DNA from: Ketobacter sp.
Lineage (GTDB): Bacteria; Pseudomonadota; Gammaproteobacteria; Pseudomonadales; Ketobacteraceae
NCBI RefSeq assembly: GCF_003671495.1
Contig: NZ_RCHN01000019.1
Span: forward strand, 124,001-188,000
Direction: 5' to 3'
DNA length: 64,000 bases
How positions within the stretch are numbered: position 1 is the first letter of the stretch; every line of letters starts with the position of its first letter. Positions 30,191-37,984 of the stretch are shown in pieces. The notes under the pieces are model-generated. The model saw nothing but the letters and a program-made list of their open reading frames with translations. It had not been told where the DNA came from and ran no database searches. Both the position numbers and the translations under genes were made by a program.

Positions 30191-31194
30191 GTGCGGCCCA
30201 CATGGCGTTGGACGCTACCTGCTATCGTTCAGCAATGTTGCAATCCATCGCTGATCTGCTGGAGCAGAGCGGCCAGCCTGCCTTGATCCTCCACCTGAAA
30301 GACCTGTCAACATTGCCCGAGGCGGAACTGAAACGGTTTGGGAATTGGTGTCAACGGCAACCTTGCCCGGTGATAGGGCTTGGTGCTGACACCGAATTGG
30401 CCGCAGACTGCGTTGACGTGGTGATCGAGCAGGAATCGGAGCTGACGCGCCTGCTGAAAAACATTGAGCAATTCCCCCAGGCCGCCACGGTGTTGGTGCA
30501 AGTGCTGCGCACCCTGGAAAACCTTTCACCAGTGGACGGTTTGGTGGTGGAATCCCTGGGCTATGCCACCTTGCAGTCGGGCTCGGAATTCAAAGGCTGG
30601 CTGGCAAAGCAGGGAGGGCAACCGGCGCAAGCGGTTGATGCCGACGCCGGGCCACCGATCCTGGTGACGCGCCGAGGAGACCAACTGGACCTGGTGTTAA
30701 ACCGTCCTGGGAATGACAATGCCTACACCGTTGAATTGCGGGACGCGCTGTTTGAAGCACTGAATGTGGTGTTGATGGATCAGGATATCCGGCGGGCCCG
30801 GATTTCCGCCAACGGACGTTGCTTCAGCAGCGGGGGAGCGCTATCAGAATTCGGCACGGTGAGCGACCCGGCCTTTGCCCATCAGATCCGATCCAGGGCT
30901 TTTCCGGCCAGGTTGATTCTGTCCTCCCCTGATAAATTCCACTTTCATGTGCACAAGGCCTGCATTGGCAGTGGAATAGAATTACCTGCCTGTGGTGGGT
31001 ACGTTACCGCCTCACCAAAGACCCTGTTCTGGCTGCCCGAATTATCCATGGGATTGATCCCGGGAGCCGGGGGTTGTGTCAGTATTTCCAAGCGCATCGG
31101 GCGTCGTAGAACCGCTTACATGGTCTTGTTGAATAAAAAAATTGATGCTCAAACCGCGTTGCGTTGGGGGTTGATCGACGCCATTGCGGAGTAG
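30187..31194 (+). CDS. Enoyl-CoA hydratase/isomerase family protein with unusual N-terminus
   Basis: 335 residues. The crotonase fold occupies about residues 160-335, with LVLNRPGNDNAYTVELRDAL, the oxyanion-hole segment RCFSSGGALSEFG and the second one KACIGSGIELPACGGYVTA. The first 150 residues are not part of a standard crotonase and look like a diverged copy of the fold's first part (LILHLKDLSTLPEAELKRF). Translation is coupled to folK through an ATGA overlap, an odd partner. Its 3' end overlaps the converging amidohydrolase by 46 bp. Substrate unknown. Confidence 0.8.
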   Translation: MSAAHMALDATCYRSAMLQSIADLLEQSGQPALILHLKDLSTLPEAELKRFGNWCQRQPCPVIGLGADTELAADCVDVVIEQESELTRLLKNIEQFPQAATVLVQVLRTLENLSPVDGLVVESLGYATLQSGSEFKGWLAKQGGQPAQAVDADAGPPILVTRRGDQLDLVLNRPGNDNAYTVELRDALFEALNVVLMDQDIRRARISANGRCFSSGGALSEFGTVSDPAFAHQIRSRAFPARLILSSPDKFHFHVHKACIGSGIELPACGGYVTASPKTLFWLPELSMGLIPGAGGCVSISKRIGRRRTAYMVLLNKKIDAQTALRWGLIDAIAE

Positions 31195-32639
31195 GGTGAG
31201 GACGTTGATGCCAGCTTGCCCATTGCCTCGTAAATTGTCTGTCCATGAGCGAGAACCAGGCGCACATCCTCCTGCAGCAGGCGGGTTCTGGCAGCGGCCC
31301 AGGGCAAGCTCAGCAGGCACAGATCTGCCGGCGCGCCTTCGATGAGTGTGCGGGCCTCTCCGGGCCTGTGCAGTGCCCCCAGGAAAAGGGCGAGAGCCTG
31401 CTCCGGGCTCAACGCTTCACCCGCGCCCAACACGGCATTTTGCTGCGTGCGGCGGGAAATGGCTGCTCGCATGGCGGCCCAGGGATCCACGTCGCCGAAG
31501 GGGGCATCGGAGCTTGCTGCCAGTGGAATTCGCAGATCCAGGAAGGAGCGCGCCCGATACAGGTGGTTATGTTCGCTGGGATCGATGTCCTGGAGATAGG
31601 TGTCGCCTTTACGTGCGATGAAGTGGGGCTGGGTCACCACGGTCACTCCCAAGGCCTTTATGCGCTCCAGCAGGTAGTCTGGTGTCATCGAGGCGTGTTC
31701 GATACGATCGCCCATGAGTGGACCTGCTTCCTCCAGGGCCTGGAGACTGAACAGCATTTCAATTTCCGTCACGCAGTGAATCGCCACCGCCACACCGAAA
31801 TGGTGACTGGCGGTGATGCGTGCAACCAATTCCTCCAGTGGGGGCAGGCGGGTTTCATGCAGATGTATTTTGACGGGGCCCGCGCTGATTCTGCCCCCCT
31901 CTGCCGGCAAGGGGGGGGAGAAAGCCTGGTTGCGGGCCAGGTGCACACGCTGCAGCAGTGTGTTGTTGCGTGCCAGCTCACTGAACAGATCAAACGTTGC
32001 AGAATCATTGCTGGGGGTCATATCCGCAAAACCGGTGACACCCAGGCGCGCCAGGTTTTTGCTGGCCTGATGTACCGGTGGCAGTGACCGACCCACCAGT
32101 GTTGAAATAACCGAAGTTACGTCAAGAAAGCGCCCGGAACGGACACTGTCACGGCACAGGGGCAATGGGGTTGGCAGGTTCTGATTGGATTGGATCAGCC
32201 GCTCGACGCCCAATGAGTTGAATATCCAAAGCCGCCCGGTGCGGTGCTGAATCCGCAGGGGTCGATGTGGACAAAATTGATCAAGCCAGTGCCGATCAAT
32301 TGCCCCGGCGACACTCTCATGGTAACCAACCCCTCGCAACCAGTCCGCTGCAGGCGATTGTATCGTAAGGAGGTTTGCCAGGTCATGGGCGGAGGGCACA
32401 TTGCCGGGGCTGCAATCGATTGAGTTGAGGGATGCCGCGTAACTGAGGAAGTGGATGTGGTGATCATTGAGCCCTGGCAACAACGCGGCGCCACCAGCCT
32501 CTATCACCGGCTCACCCGGAATCGGCATCAGGGTGCCAATCTGCTGGATCACGCCGTCGCGGATGCGAAGGTCATACAGATCACTCAACTCGCCTTGAGT
32601 CTGTCCGCCCTGATAGAGTTCTGCGTTGCGGATCAGCAT
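31149..32639 (-). CDS. YtcJ-like metal-dependent amidohydrolase
   Basis: 496 residues of the amidohydrolase superfamily (Amidohydro_3 / YtcJ branch). An N-terminal beta-sandwich part is followed by the barrel with the metal-binding HIH in GLNDHHIHFLSYAAS (about residues 55-69). Later metal or catalytic residues are in KIHLHETRL, IHCVTEIEM, GDRIEHASM and SSDAPFGDVDPW. It hydrolyses a C-N or similar bond of an unidentified small molecule. No signal peptide. It is divergent from the TetR gene, which may control it. Confidence 0.86.
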   Translation of the reverse strand: MLIRNAELYQGGQTQGELSDLYDLRIRDGVIQQIGTLMPIPGEPVIEAGGAALLPGLNDHHIHFLSYAASLNSIDCSPGNVPSAHDLANLLTIQSPAADWLRGVGYHESVAGAIDRHWLDQFCPHRPLRIQHRTGRLWIFNSLGVERLIQSNQNLPTPLPLCRDSVRSGRFLDVTSVISTLVGRSLPPVHQASKNLARLGVTGFADMTPSNDSATFDLFSELARNNTLLQRVHLARNQAFSPPLPAEGGRISAGPVKIHLHETRLPPLEELVARITASHHFGVAVAIHCVTEIEMLFSLQALEEAGPLMGDRIEHASMTPDYLLERIKALGVTVVTQPHFIARKGDTYLQDIDPSEHNHLYRARSFLDLRIPLAASSDAPFGDVDPWAAMRAAISRRTQQNAVLGAGEALSPEQALALFLGALHRPGEARTLIEGAPADLCLLSLPWAAARTRLLQEDVRLVLAHGQTIYEAMGKLASTSSPYSAMASINPQRNAV

Positions 32640-32789
32640 AAGACAGAGACGATCCCGCAGGTCAACGGAAACGGCAAGTTAACAGAATGTAAATCGGCAG
32701 CAAGATGTTTTGATGTCATGTTATCACTGGGCCTTGGCTACGGGGTCTATCACCAGACAAGCATTTACGAATCTATCATAAAAGTGAAT

Positions 32790-32800
32790 AATCATCAGTT
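32790..32800. promoter_or_regulatory. AATCATCAGTT element, copy 1
   Basis: An 11-bp sequence located 52 bp before the tetR start, in the divergent amidohydrolase/tetR promoter. The identical 11 bp recurs at 34777-34787 upstream of the CoA-transferase. It could be a shared operator for this TetR protein. Confidence 0.3.
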
Positions 32801-32851
32801 TTTTATGGGCCGGAATTTTTAAGGTCATCCACTGGTTTCTGGAGGATTGGG

Positions 32852-33484
32852 GTGGAACGTGAGCTGCTGAACAAGCACGGACAGAAGATGGGGCGCAAGG
32901 GACTGATCATGCGCAAACGCATCATGGATGCGGCCTTGGGTTTGATTCGCGATGCGTCGTACAAGGATCTGACCGTGGCAGAGGTCGCCTCGGAAGCATC
33001 CACTTCCACCTCCACGTTCTATGTCTATTTCTCTGATATAGAAGATGTTTTGTTCGCCTGTGTTGAGGAAGCCGATCAGGATCTCAATCAGATCATGGAC
33101 GTGCTGAGCCAGGATTGGTGCGCTGAAAATAGGGCGGAAAAGGTTTCGGAGTTCGTTGATGCCTACATGAAAATCTGGAAGAAACACTCGGTGGAGCTGC
33201 GTGTGCGCAATCAGGAGGCAGACCAGGGAAACCCGCGTTTTCTGCAGTATCGCCTTGAATCCACGCGGGATATCATCGAAAGCCTGGAGCAAAAGGTGGC
33301 ACAGGCACGGCCAGATACGGACAACCCCCTATCGCTCGCATTGGTTTTGTTCACCTCCATGGAGCGTTTGGCGGGGGTCAACTACCGGGCGATCGGCCAG
33401 ACCCGGATCAGTCGCAAAAAGCTCAACAATGCGATGAAGGAACTGTGGCTGATGCTGCTCAGTGGCAGCGGAAACAGCGTCTAA
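32852..33484 (+). CDS. TetR family transcriptional regulator
   Basis: 210 residues. The N-terminal helix-turn-helix spans about residues 22-70 (MRKRIMDAALGLIRDASYKD, then LTVAEVASEASTSTSTFYVY), and the rest is a helical ligand domain. Start GTG at 32852 with GGAGG seven bases before it. It is divergent from the amidohydrolase and converges on a CoA-transferase gene; both are candidate targets. Ligand unknown, though the neighbours suggest an acyl-CoA. Confidence 0.9.
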   Translation: MERELLNKHGQKMGRKGLIMRKRIMDAALGLIRDASYKDLTVAEVASEASTSTSTFYVYFSDIEDVLFACVEEADQDLNQIMDVLSQDWCAENRAEKVSEFVDAYMKIWKKHSVELRVRNQEADQGNPRFLQYRLESTRDIIESLEQKVAQARPDTDNPLSLALVLFTSMERLAGVNYRAIGQTRISRKKLNNAMKELWLMLLSGSGNSV

Positions 33485-34717
33485 GCTATTGAGAATCTGT
33501 GCGTTATGCTGGCCGGGCGCAGCGGTATCCCGGATTGGTAACCGTGGGCCCTGAGGGTAAAGCGGCTCCAGATTATTCTGCAGGGCAAGCCATTGACGCA
33601 AGCTGTTGTGAACCTGGTTTCGATCTTCGTGCAATTCACGCTGTAAGCAATAACTCACGGCCTGACGGAGCGAGATCGAGAGCAGTTCGTTTCCACCACT
33701 CATCAGACTCTTCCAGGCGGCGAGGGCCGCGAAGATCCCCGACAGCGGGTCCGCGATGGCATCGCCTACCAATCCATACTCGCCGGTCGCCTCATACAGG
33801 GCCCGGCTGAGCCCGGCTGCTGCCGCCGCATCATCTCCGAACCCAACCCGCATTGCGGCTTCACCCTCCCTGCCATGGGCAGTGATACTGACCCAAACCT
33901 GACCTTTCCCCTGCGCGAGCAGGTCCTCCGCCACAATGCCCAGGTTTCTCAGGGCGCGTGGGCGTGAACTTTCAATCACGATGTCTGCCATGGCGACTAA
34001 GCGCTTCAGGTGCTCAACCTCGCGTGGGGATTTGAAGTCCAGAGTCACGGATGCCTTCCCTTGATTGAGTAACTGATAGAACTCGGGCAATCCCCGGCGC
34101 GCGCCATCGGGCCGGTCTGTACTCTCCACCTTGATCACATGGCAGCCTGATTCCAAAAGGAGGTGGCCGCACAAGGGGCCAGCCCAAAGCGAAGACAGGT
34201 CCACCACCAGTGGACGTCTTCTGTTACCCGGTTCAGTGCTTGGGCTCGGGTTCTTCGCAGTGAACGCACGACTCTCCCAGGGCAGGAGGGGAGCAGGGGG
34301 CAGATCATCTGCCCTTGACACCGCCAGCCCCAGGGGCATGGCCTGACTGAGCAATTCGCTCGAAGGCGCAGACAAACACAGGTTCGTTAGAGATTCCCAA
34401 TCACCCGTTTCAATCTCAGCCGAACCTGGGGTTTTGATGTCACGCTGGGTTGAGGGGCCGAGCCATGCCGGTATCAGCTCCCAGTCAGAATCTCTGGGCA
34501 AATTCACCGCCAGCAGGCCGTCTGCACATTGGATCAAGCGACAGGCCGGTATGTGCTGATAGGGCGTGTCCGCATTGCGCGCCAAAGCGAGCATGTGCGC
34601 GCGCTCATACAGGAGCCTCCCACCGGTAAGAGGCCCACGCGTTATTCCGGCTAACTGCTTTAGCTCCTCGAGCGCGCGATCGGCGCTGCGCATCAACGGT
34701 AGCAATGGGGTGGCCAT
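33329..34717 (-). CDS. Family III (CaiB/BaiF) CoA-transferase
   Basis: 462 residues. An N-terminal extension of about 165 residues is followed by the family's typical start, LVVDLSSLWAGPLCGHLL, then HVIKVESTDRPDG and VSITAHGREGEAAMRVGFGD. In that last segment the second Asp of GFGDDAAAAAG is the likely catalytic acyl carrier. Moves CoA between organic acids. The last 52 codons run antisense through the 3' end of the converging tetR gene (156 bp), longer than usual, so the original stop may have been lost. Upstream region carries the second AATCATCAGTT element and an inverted repeat. Confidence 0.85.
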   Translation of the reverse strand: MATPLLPLMRSADRALEELKQLAGITRGPLTGGRLLYERAHMLALARNADTPYQHIPACRLIQCADGLLAVNLPRDSDWELIPAWLGPSTQRDIKTPGSAEIETGDWESLTNLCLSAPSSELLSQAMPLGLAVSRADDLPPAPLLPWESRAFTAKNPSPSTEPGNRRRPLVVDLSSLWAGPLCGHLLLESGCHVIKVESTDRPDGARRGLPEFYQLLNQGKASVTLDFKSPREVEHLKRLVAMADIVIESSRPRALRNLGIVAEDLLAQGKGQVWVSITAHGREGEAAMRVGFGDDAAAAAGLSRALYEATGEYGLVGDAIADPLSGIFAALAAWKSLMSGGNELLSISLRQAVSYCLQRELHEDRNQVHNSLRQWLALQNNLEPLYPQGPRLPIRDTAAPGQHNAQILNSLDAVSAATEQHQPQFLHRIVELFATDPGLADRPVVDPRQTLHGGEQNQCER

Positions 34718-34776
34718 TGGGATTGAGCATTCCTATTCGGTGAGAACTGCGTTAGTATCTGGTGATAAAACTAACG

Positions 34777-34787
34777 AATCATCAGTT
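34777..34787. promoter_or_regulatory. AATCATCAGTT element, copy 2
   Basis: Identical to the element at 32790-32800 and placed 60 bp upstream of the CoA-transferase start, next to the CGTTAGT/ACTAACG inverted repeat. Confidence 0.3.
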
Positions 34788-34850
34788 ATTATTCAAGCTT
34801 GTTCAGCATATCGAATGTTTGTTTTGGTTGGCCGGCCGAATCTCAGTTTT

Positions 34851-34860
34851 TGTCCGGACA
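34851..34860. promoter_or_regulatory. Predicted GntR operator, site 1 (TGTCCGGACA)
   Basis: A perfect 10-bp palindrome identical to the one at 49743-49752 beside the gntR gene. GntR-family operators commonly have the form GT-N4-AC; here the centre is CCGG. It lies 222 bp upstream of the SDR gene at 35082. Confidence 0.6.
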
Positions 34861-34926
34861 TCTATGCGATAGTAGTTTACTGAGCCCGGCATGGATGGGT
34901 AGGATATGCTTAATGGAATTACAATG

Positions 34927-34936
34927 TGACCGGACA
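34927..34936. promoter_or_regulatory. Predicted GntR operator, site 2 (TGACCGGACA)
   Basis: One mismatch from TGTCCGGACA, 76 bp from site 1, and followed by TATAT as at other copies. Likely a weaker second site for the SDR promoter. Confidence 0.45.
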
Positions 34937-35081
34937 TATATGGATGGCAGTAATGCAGCCAGGCTGGAATAGTCACTGCTGGTTGCCCCGGGAAGCTGTC
35001 TGACCATCGTTCAGATGTGGTAAATCCCAAGACAGAAGAACATTTCCAAGAATAACGAATAACAATGTTAGGTATAGCCCA

Positions 35082-35993
35082 ATGGAAGAGTTGAGATTTG
35101 ATGGTCGGGTCGCGGTGATAACGGGTGCTGGCAGAGGGTTGGGTGCAGCCTATGCAAAGCTACTGGCTTCCCGCGGTGCCAAGGTGGTGGTGAATGATCC
35201 CGGCGTCAGCATGTCGGGGGACGGCAATGATGTCGGCCCCGCTCAACAGGTGGTGGAAGAGATTTTCGCCTCAGGAGGCGAGGCTGTCGCCAACGTGGAT
35301 TCCGTGGCCACCGCAGAAGGCGGTGAGTCAATCATCAAATCCGCTCTGGATAATTTCGGGCGCATTGACATTGTCATTCATAACGCGGGCATTGTCCGTC
35401 GGGCCGCCCTCAAAGATATTTCCTTTGAAGACTTCGAAACCGTGCTGGATGTGCATCTGCGGGGTGGTTTTCACGTTGTGCGAGCAGCGTTTCCCCATAT
35501 GTGTGATGCTGGATACGGACGCATCGTATTAACGGGTTCAATCAACGGCCTGTATGGCAATGCCGGTGTCGTAAATTACAGCGTGGCGAAGGCGGGTCTG
35601 ATTGGGTTGTCGAATGTGGCGGCGATCGAAGGGGAAGCGTACGGCGTCAAAAGCAATATTATTCTACCCGGTGCGGTGACGCGGATGGCTGAGGGGTTGG
35701 ACACCAGCAAGTATCCGCCAATGGACCCGGAGTTGGTGGCACCTGCAGTAGCCTGGATGGCCCATGAAAGTTGCTCAATCACCGGCGAAATGCTGGTGTC
35801 GATAGCGGGTCGAATTGCCCGTGCCTATGCCGCTGAAACCAAAGGGGTCTTTAAACCCGCCTGGACCATTGAACAGGTGGCCGAGCAGATCGCAGCCATT
35901 CGCGACCCGGAAAATTCCCTGGTATTTCCACCGGTGCCTACCGGGCACTTGGACCACCTCCGGTACAGTTTTGAAATGGCGTCCAAGGGTTAA
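35082..35993 (+). CDS. Short-chain dehydrogenase/reductase
   Basis: 303 residues. NAD(P)-binding motif TGAGRGLGAAYAKLLASRG near residues 15-33, VIHNAGIV, and the catalytic YSVAK at about residue 166. A long loop after the first strand (NDPGVSMSGDGNDVGPAQ) is typical of the peroxisomal multifunctional-enzyme-like group (HSD17B4 type), which oxidises 3-hydroxyacyl-CoA. Substrate not determined. First gene of the catabolic island, preceded by two predicted GntR operators and followed by a terminator. Confidence 0.92.
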   Translation: MEELRFDGRVAVITGAGRGLGAAYAKLLASRGAKVVVNDPGVSMSGDGNDVGPAQQVVEEIFASGGEAVANVDSVATAEGGESIIKSALDNFGRIDIVIHNAGIVRRAALKDISFEDFETVLDVHLRGGFHVVRAAFPHMCDAGYGRIVLTGSINGLYGNAGVVNYSVAKAGLIGLSNVAAIEGEAYGVKSNIILPGAVTRMAEGLDTSKYPPMDPELVAPAVAWMAHESCSITGEMLVSIAGRIARAYAAETKGVFKPAWTIEQVAEQIAAIRDPENSLVFPPVPTGHLDHLRYSFEMASKG

Positions 35994-36021
35994 CAGAGTT
36001 TTGTCTCTAGTCAGGAAGTTT

Positions 36022-36046
36022 GCCCGGCAAATGTCGGGCTTTTTTT
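36022..36046 (+). terminator. Intrinsic terminator after SDR
   Basis: Short GC stem GCCCG (36022-36026) and CGGGC (36035-36039), followed by seven T residues, 29 bp after the SDR stop. Confidence 0.8.
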
Positions 36047-36071
36047 CTGATGGAGAACGCAAAGAGCAATA

Positions 36072-36081
36072 TATACGGACA
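36072..36081. promoter_or_regulatory. Predicted GntR half-operator, site 3 (TATACGGACA)
   Basis: Retains the right half CGGACA followed by AAATA, the same flank as the copy beside gntR (TGTACGGACA then AATATA). Located 144-153 bp upstream of the first ThDP gene. Confidence 0.4.
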
Positions 36082-36136
36082 AATAGATTCAATATAGGTG
36101 CGGAATACATAAGCTAATTGCTAATTATATTAATGA

Positions 36137-36146
36137 TGTCCGTACA
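36137..36146. promoter_or_regulatory. Predicted GntR operator, site 4 (TGTCCGTACA)
   Basis: Near-palindrome followed by AATATA, matching the gntR-proximal site TGTACGGACA plus AATATA in both core and flank. It lies 79-88 bp upstream of the first ThDP gene. Confidence 0.6.
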
Positions 36147-36158
36147 AATATACGTTGT

Positions 36159-36187
36159 CTCCGGTTGCCATGAAAACGTGGCCGGAG
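36159..36187 (+). other. Possible leader hairpin before the ThDP operon
   Basis: CTCCGG (36159-36164) plus CCA (36168-36170) can pair with TGG (36179-36181) plus CCGGAG (36182-36187), with a three-base bulge. There is no T-run, so it is not a terminator. It may stabilise the leader or be chance. Confidence 0.25.
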
Positions 36188-36224
36188 TTAAGCTTAAACC
36201 ATAACTGCAACGAGATTTTCACAC

Positions 36225-37961
36225 ATGGCTGTACCGGTTTACGAACGCATCCTGGACCTGCTGGAACAAGAGGGAATCAATTCGCTGTTTGGGATTCCTG
36301 ACCCCGGCTTCATCCATATGGCGATGACGGCCGAACGCCGTGGTTGGAATGTGGTTGCACCCCATCATGAGCAAGCCGGTGGTTTTATGGCCGACGCCTG
36401 GTCCAGAATGACCGGTAAACCCGGCGCCTGTTTCGGCACCCAGGGGCCAGGCATCTCAAACCTGGCCGCCGCCATGATTGTGGCCGCCAAGGAAAATGCT
36501 CCCACCATCTTTTTCGGCGGGCAACGTTCGCGGGTAGCTTATCAGCGCGCGCGCAAAGGCCGAATTCAATTTATTGATCAGGTCTCCAATTTCAAACCGA
36601 TGATGAAGTATGTGGGAATTGTAGAAGAGCCGGATCAGTGCGATGAAATTATTCGCGAGGCCATTCGCCAGGTCACGTCAGGAAAACCGGGTCCAGCTTA
36701 TGTGGAGTTGCCTTTAAGTGTGATCCACGAAACCTATAACTGGCCACCGTTGATGGCACCCAGCCAATATCGTCTGGTGGAGCAGGCAGCCAGTGCGCCG
36801 ATGATTGCGCGCGCCGTGGCGCTGATTCAGCAGGCAAAAAATCCAGTGTTGTTGGTGGGGCAGGGCATGTTTACCTCCCGCTCCCATCAGGTGGTGGGCG
36901 AACTGGCCACCTTGATGGATTGCCCCATTCTGCAGACTTCCGGCTGTGCCATGGTGATCGAAGGCATGGAGGATCGCACCTTCGCATATGGATTTTCGCC
37001 GGCCGGTCGCGCTGCTGCCGATGCCTCAGATTTATGCATAGCAATTGGGACCGAGCTGGGTGAACCGGTGCATATGGGGATTGGTCGCCACTGGGAAAAG
37101 AACGACGCACAGCGTAAATGGATTCATATTGAGCGGGACTCAATGGCCATGAACGTGAATCGGCCCATTGATGTGCCGTTAGTGGGGGATATTCGTGACA
37201 TCGTGCCGCAGCTGATCGATGCCCTGAAAGCGACGCCCCGGTCCGCTTCCAGCGAATTCCAGTCCTGGAAACAACAGCAAACCGAGTGGAAAGCGCAGCT
37301 GTTGGAATCCGTTCCTTCCGGCACTGACCCGGTGCATCCGGCGCGATTCATTGTGGAAGCCACCAAAGCCATTCCACAGGATGCGATTTATGCGGCAGAC
37401 GGTGGTTCTGTGACGATCTTTGGCTGGACCTATAGCCAGTACCAGCCCCGTGATTTGGTATGGAACCAGAACACGGGCCACCTTGGCACCGGCTTACCCT
37501 ATGCAATCGGCGCGGCCATCGCAGCGGATGGGAAACGCCCAGTGGTACTGGTCACCGGTGACTCGTCGTTTATGTTTCACATTGCCGAACTGGAGACCGC
37601 AGTACGCAAAAAGCTGCCGGTGATCTGTGTGGTCGGTTGCGATTATTCCTGGGGCCTGGAAGTGGGCTGCTGGCGCAAGCAGGTCGGGCCCGACTCTCCC
37701 GAGACCGAAGCCCATTGGGGCAACTGGGTTCGGTTCGACCAGATCGCCCAAGGGTTTGGTGCCCACGGTGAATATGTGGAGCGGGAGCAGGATATCGCCG
37801 CGGCGGTGGAGCGGGCCATTGCCAGCGGTAAACCGGCCGTGATCCAGGTACCCATTGATGCGGACGCCAATGCAATGGACGCACCGAACTACGAAGAATT
37901 CAAATCCTGGTATACAGATTTTAAAGCGGGATACGGCGCTGAAGCTGAAGACGCGTATTAA
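36225..37961 (+). CDS. Thiamine-diphosphate-dependent enzyme A (2-hydroxyacyl-CoA lyase / acetolactate synthase-like)
   Basis: 578 residues with the three-domain ThDP layout: N-terminal PYR domain (about 1-170, catalytic Glu49 in PHHEQAGGF), central domain (190-325) and C-terminal PP domain (380-555). The PP cofactor motif reads GDSSFMF (Asp446) rather than GDG. GDS is typical of oxalyl-CoA decarboxylase and 2-hydroxyacyl-CoA lyase. Where the second metal ligand, normally Asn, is expected (27 residues on) there is Asp473. The gene is followed after 23 bp by a close paralogue. A lyase or decarboxylase of a 2-hydroxy- or 2-oxoacyl compound is likely; the exact reaction is unknown. Confidence 0.85.
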   Translation: MAVPVYERILDLLEQEGINSLFGIPDPGFIHMAMTAERRGWNVVAPHHEQAGGFMADAWSRMTGKPGACFGTQGPGISNLAAAMIVAAKENAPTIFFGGQRSRVAYQRARKGRIQFIDQVSNFKPMMKYVGIVEEPDQCDEIIREAIRQVTSGKPGPAYVELPLSVIHETYNWPPLMAPSQYRLVEQAASAPMIARAVALIQQAKNPVLLVGQGMFTSRSHQVVGELATLMDCPILQTSGCAMVIEGMEDRTFAYGFSPAGRAAADASDLCIAIGTELGEPVHMGIGRHWEKNDAQRKWIHIERDSMAMNVNRPIDVPLVGDIRDIVPQLIDALKATPRSASSEFQSWKQQQTEWKAQLLESVPSGTDPVHPARFIVEATKAIPQDAIYAADGGSVTIFGWTYSQYQPRDLVWNQNTGHLGTGLPYAIGAAIAADGKRPVVLVTGDSSFMFHIAELETAVRKKLPVICVVGCDYSWGLEVGCWRKQVGPDSPETEAHWGNWVRFDQIAQGFGAHGEYVEREQDIAAAVERAIASGKPAVIQVPIDADANAMDAPNYEEFKSWYTDFKAGYGAEAEDAY

Positions 37962-37984
37962 TACCAACAACAATTAAAGGGATA

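Larger units (their letters stand above)
34718..35081. other. 364-bp divergent control region with GntR-type operators
   Basis: No gene. It contains an inverted repeat CGTTAGT/ACTAACG (34750-34756 and 34770-34776), the second AATCATCAGTT copy (34777-34787), and two TGTCCGGACA-like sites described separately. The left part probably controls the CoA-transferase and the right part the SDR at 35082. Confidence 0.5.

Noticed and set aside
31245-32087. Plus-strand open frame opposite the amidohydrolase
   Set aside because: Antisense to conserved metal-binding motifs of the amidohydrolase; no family resemblance.
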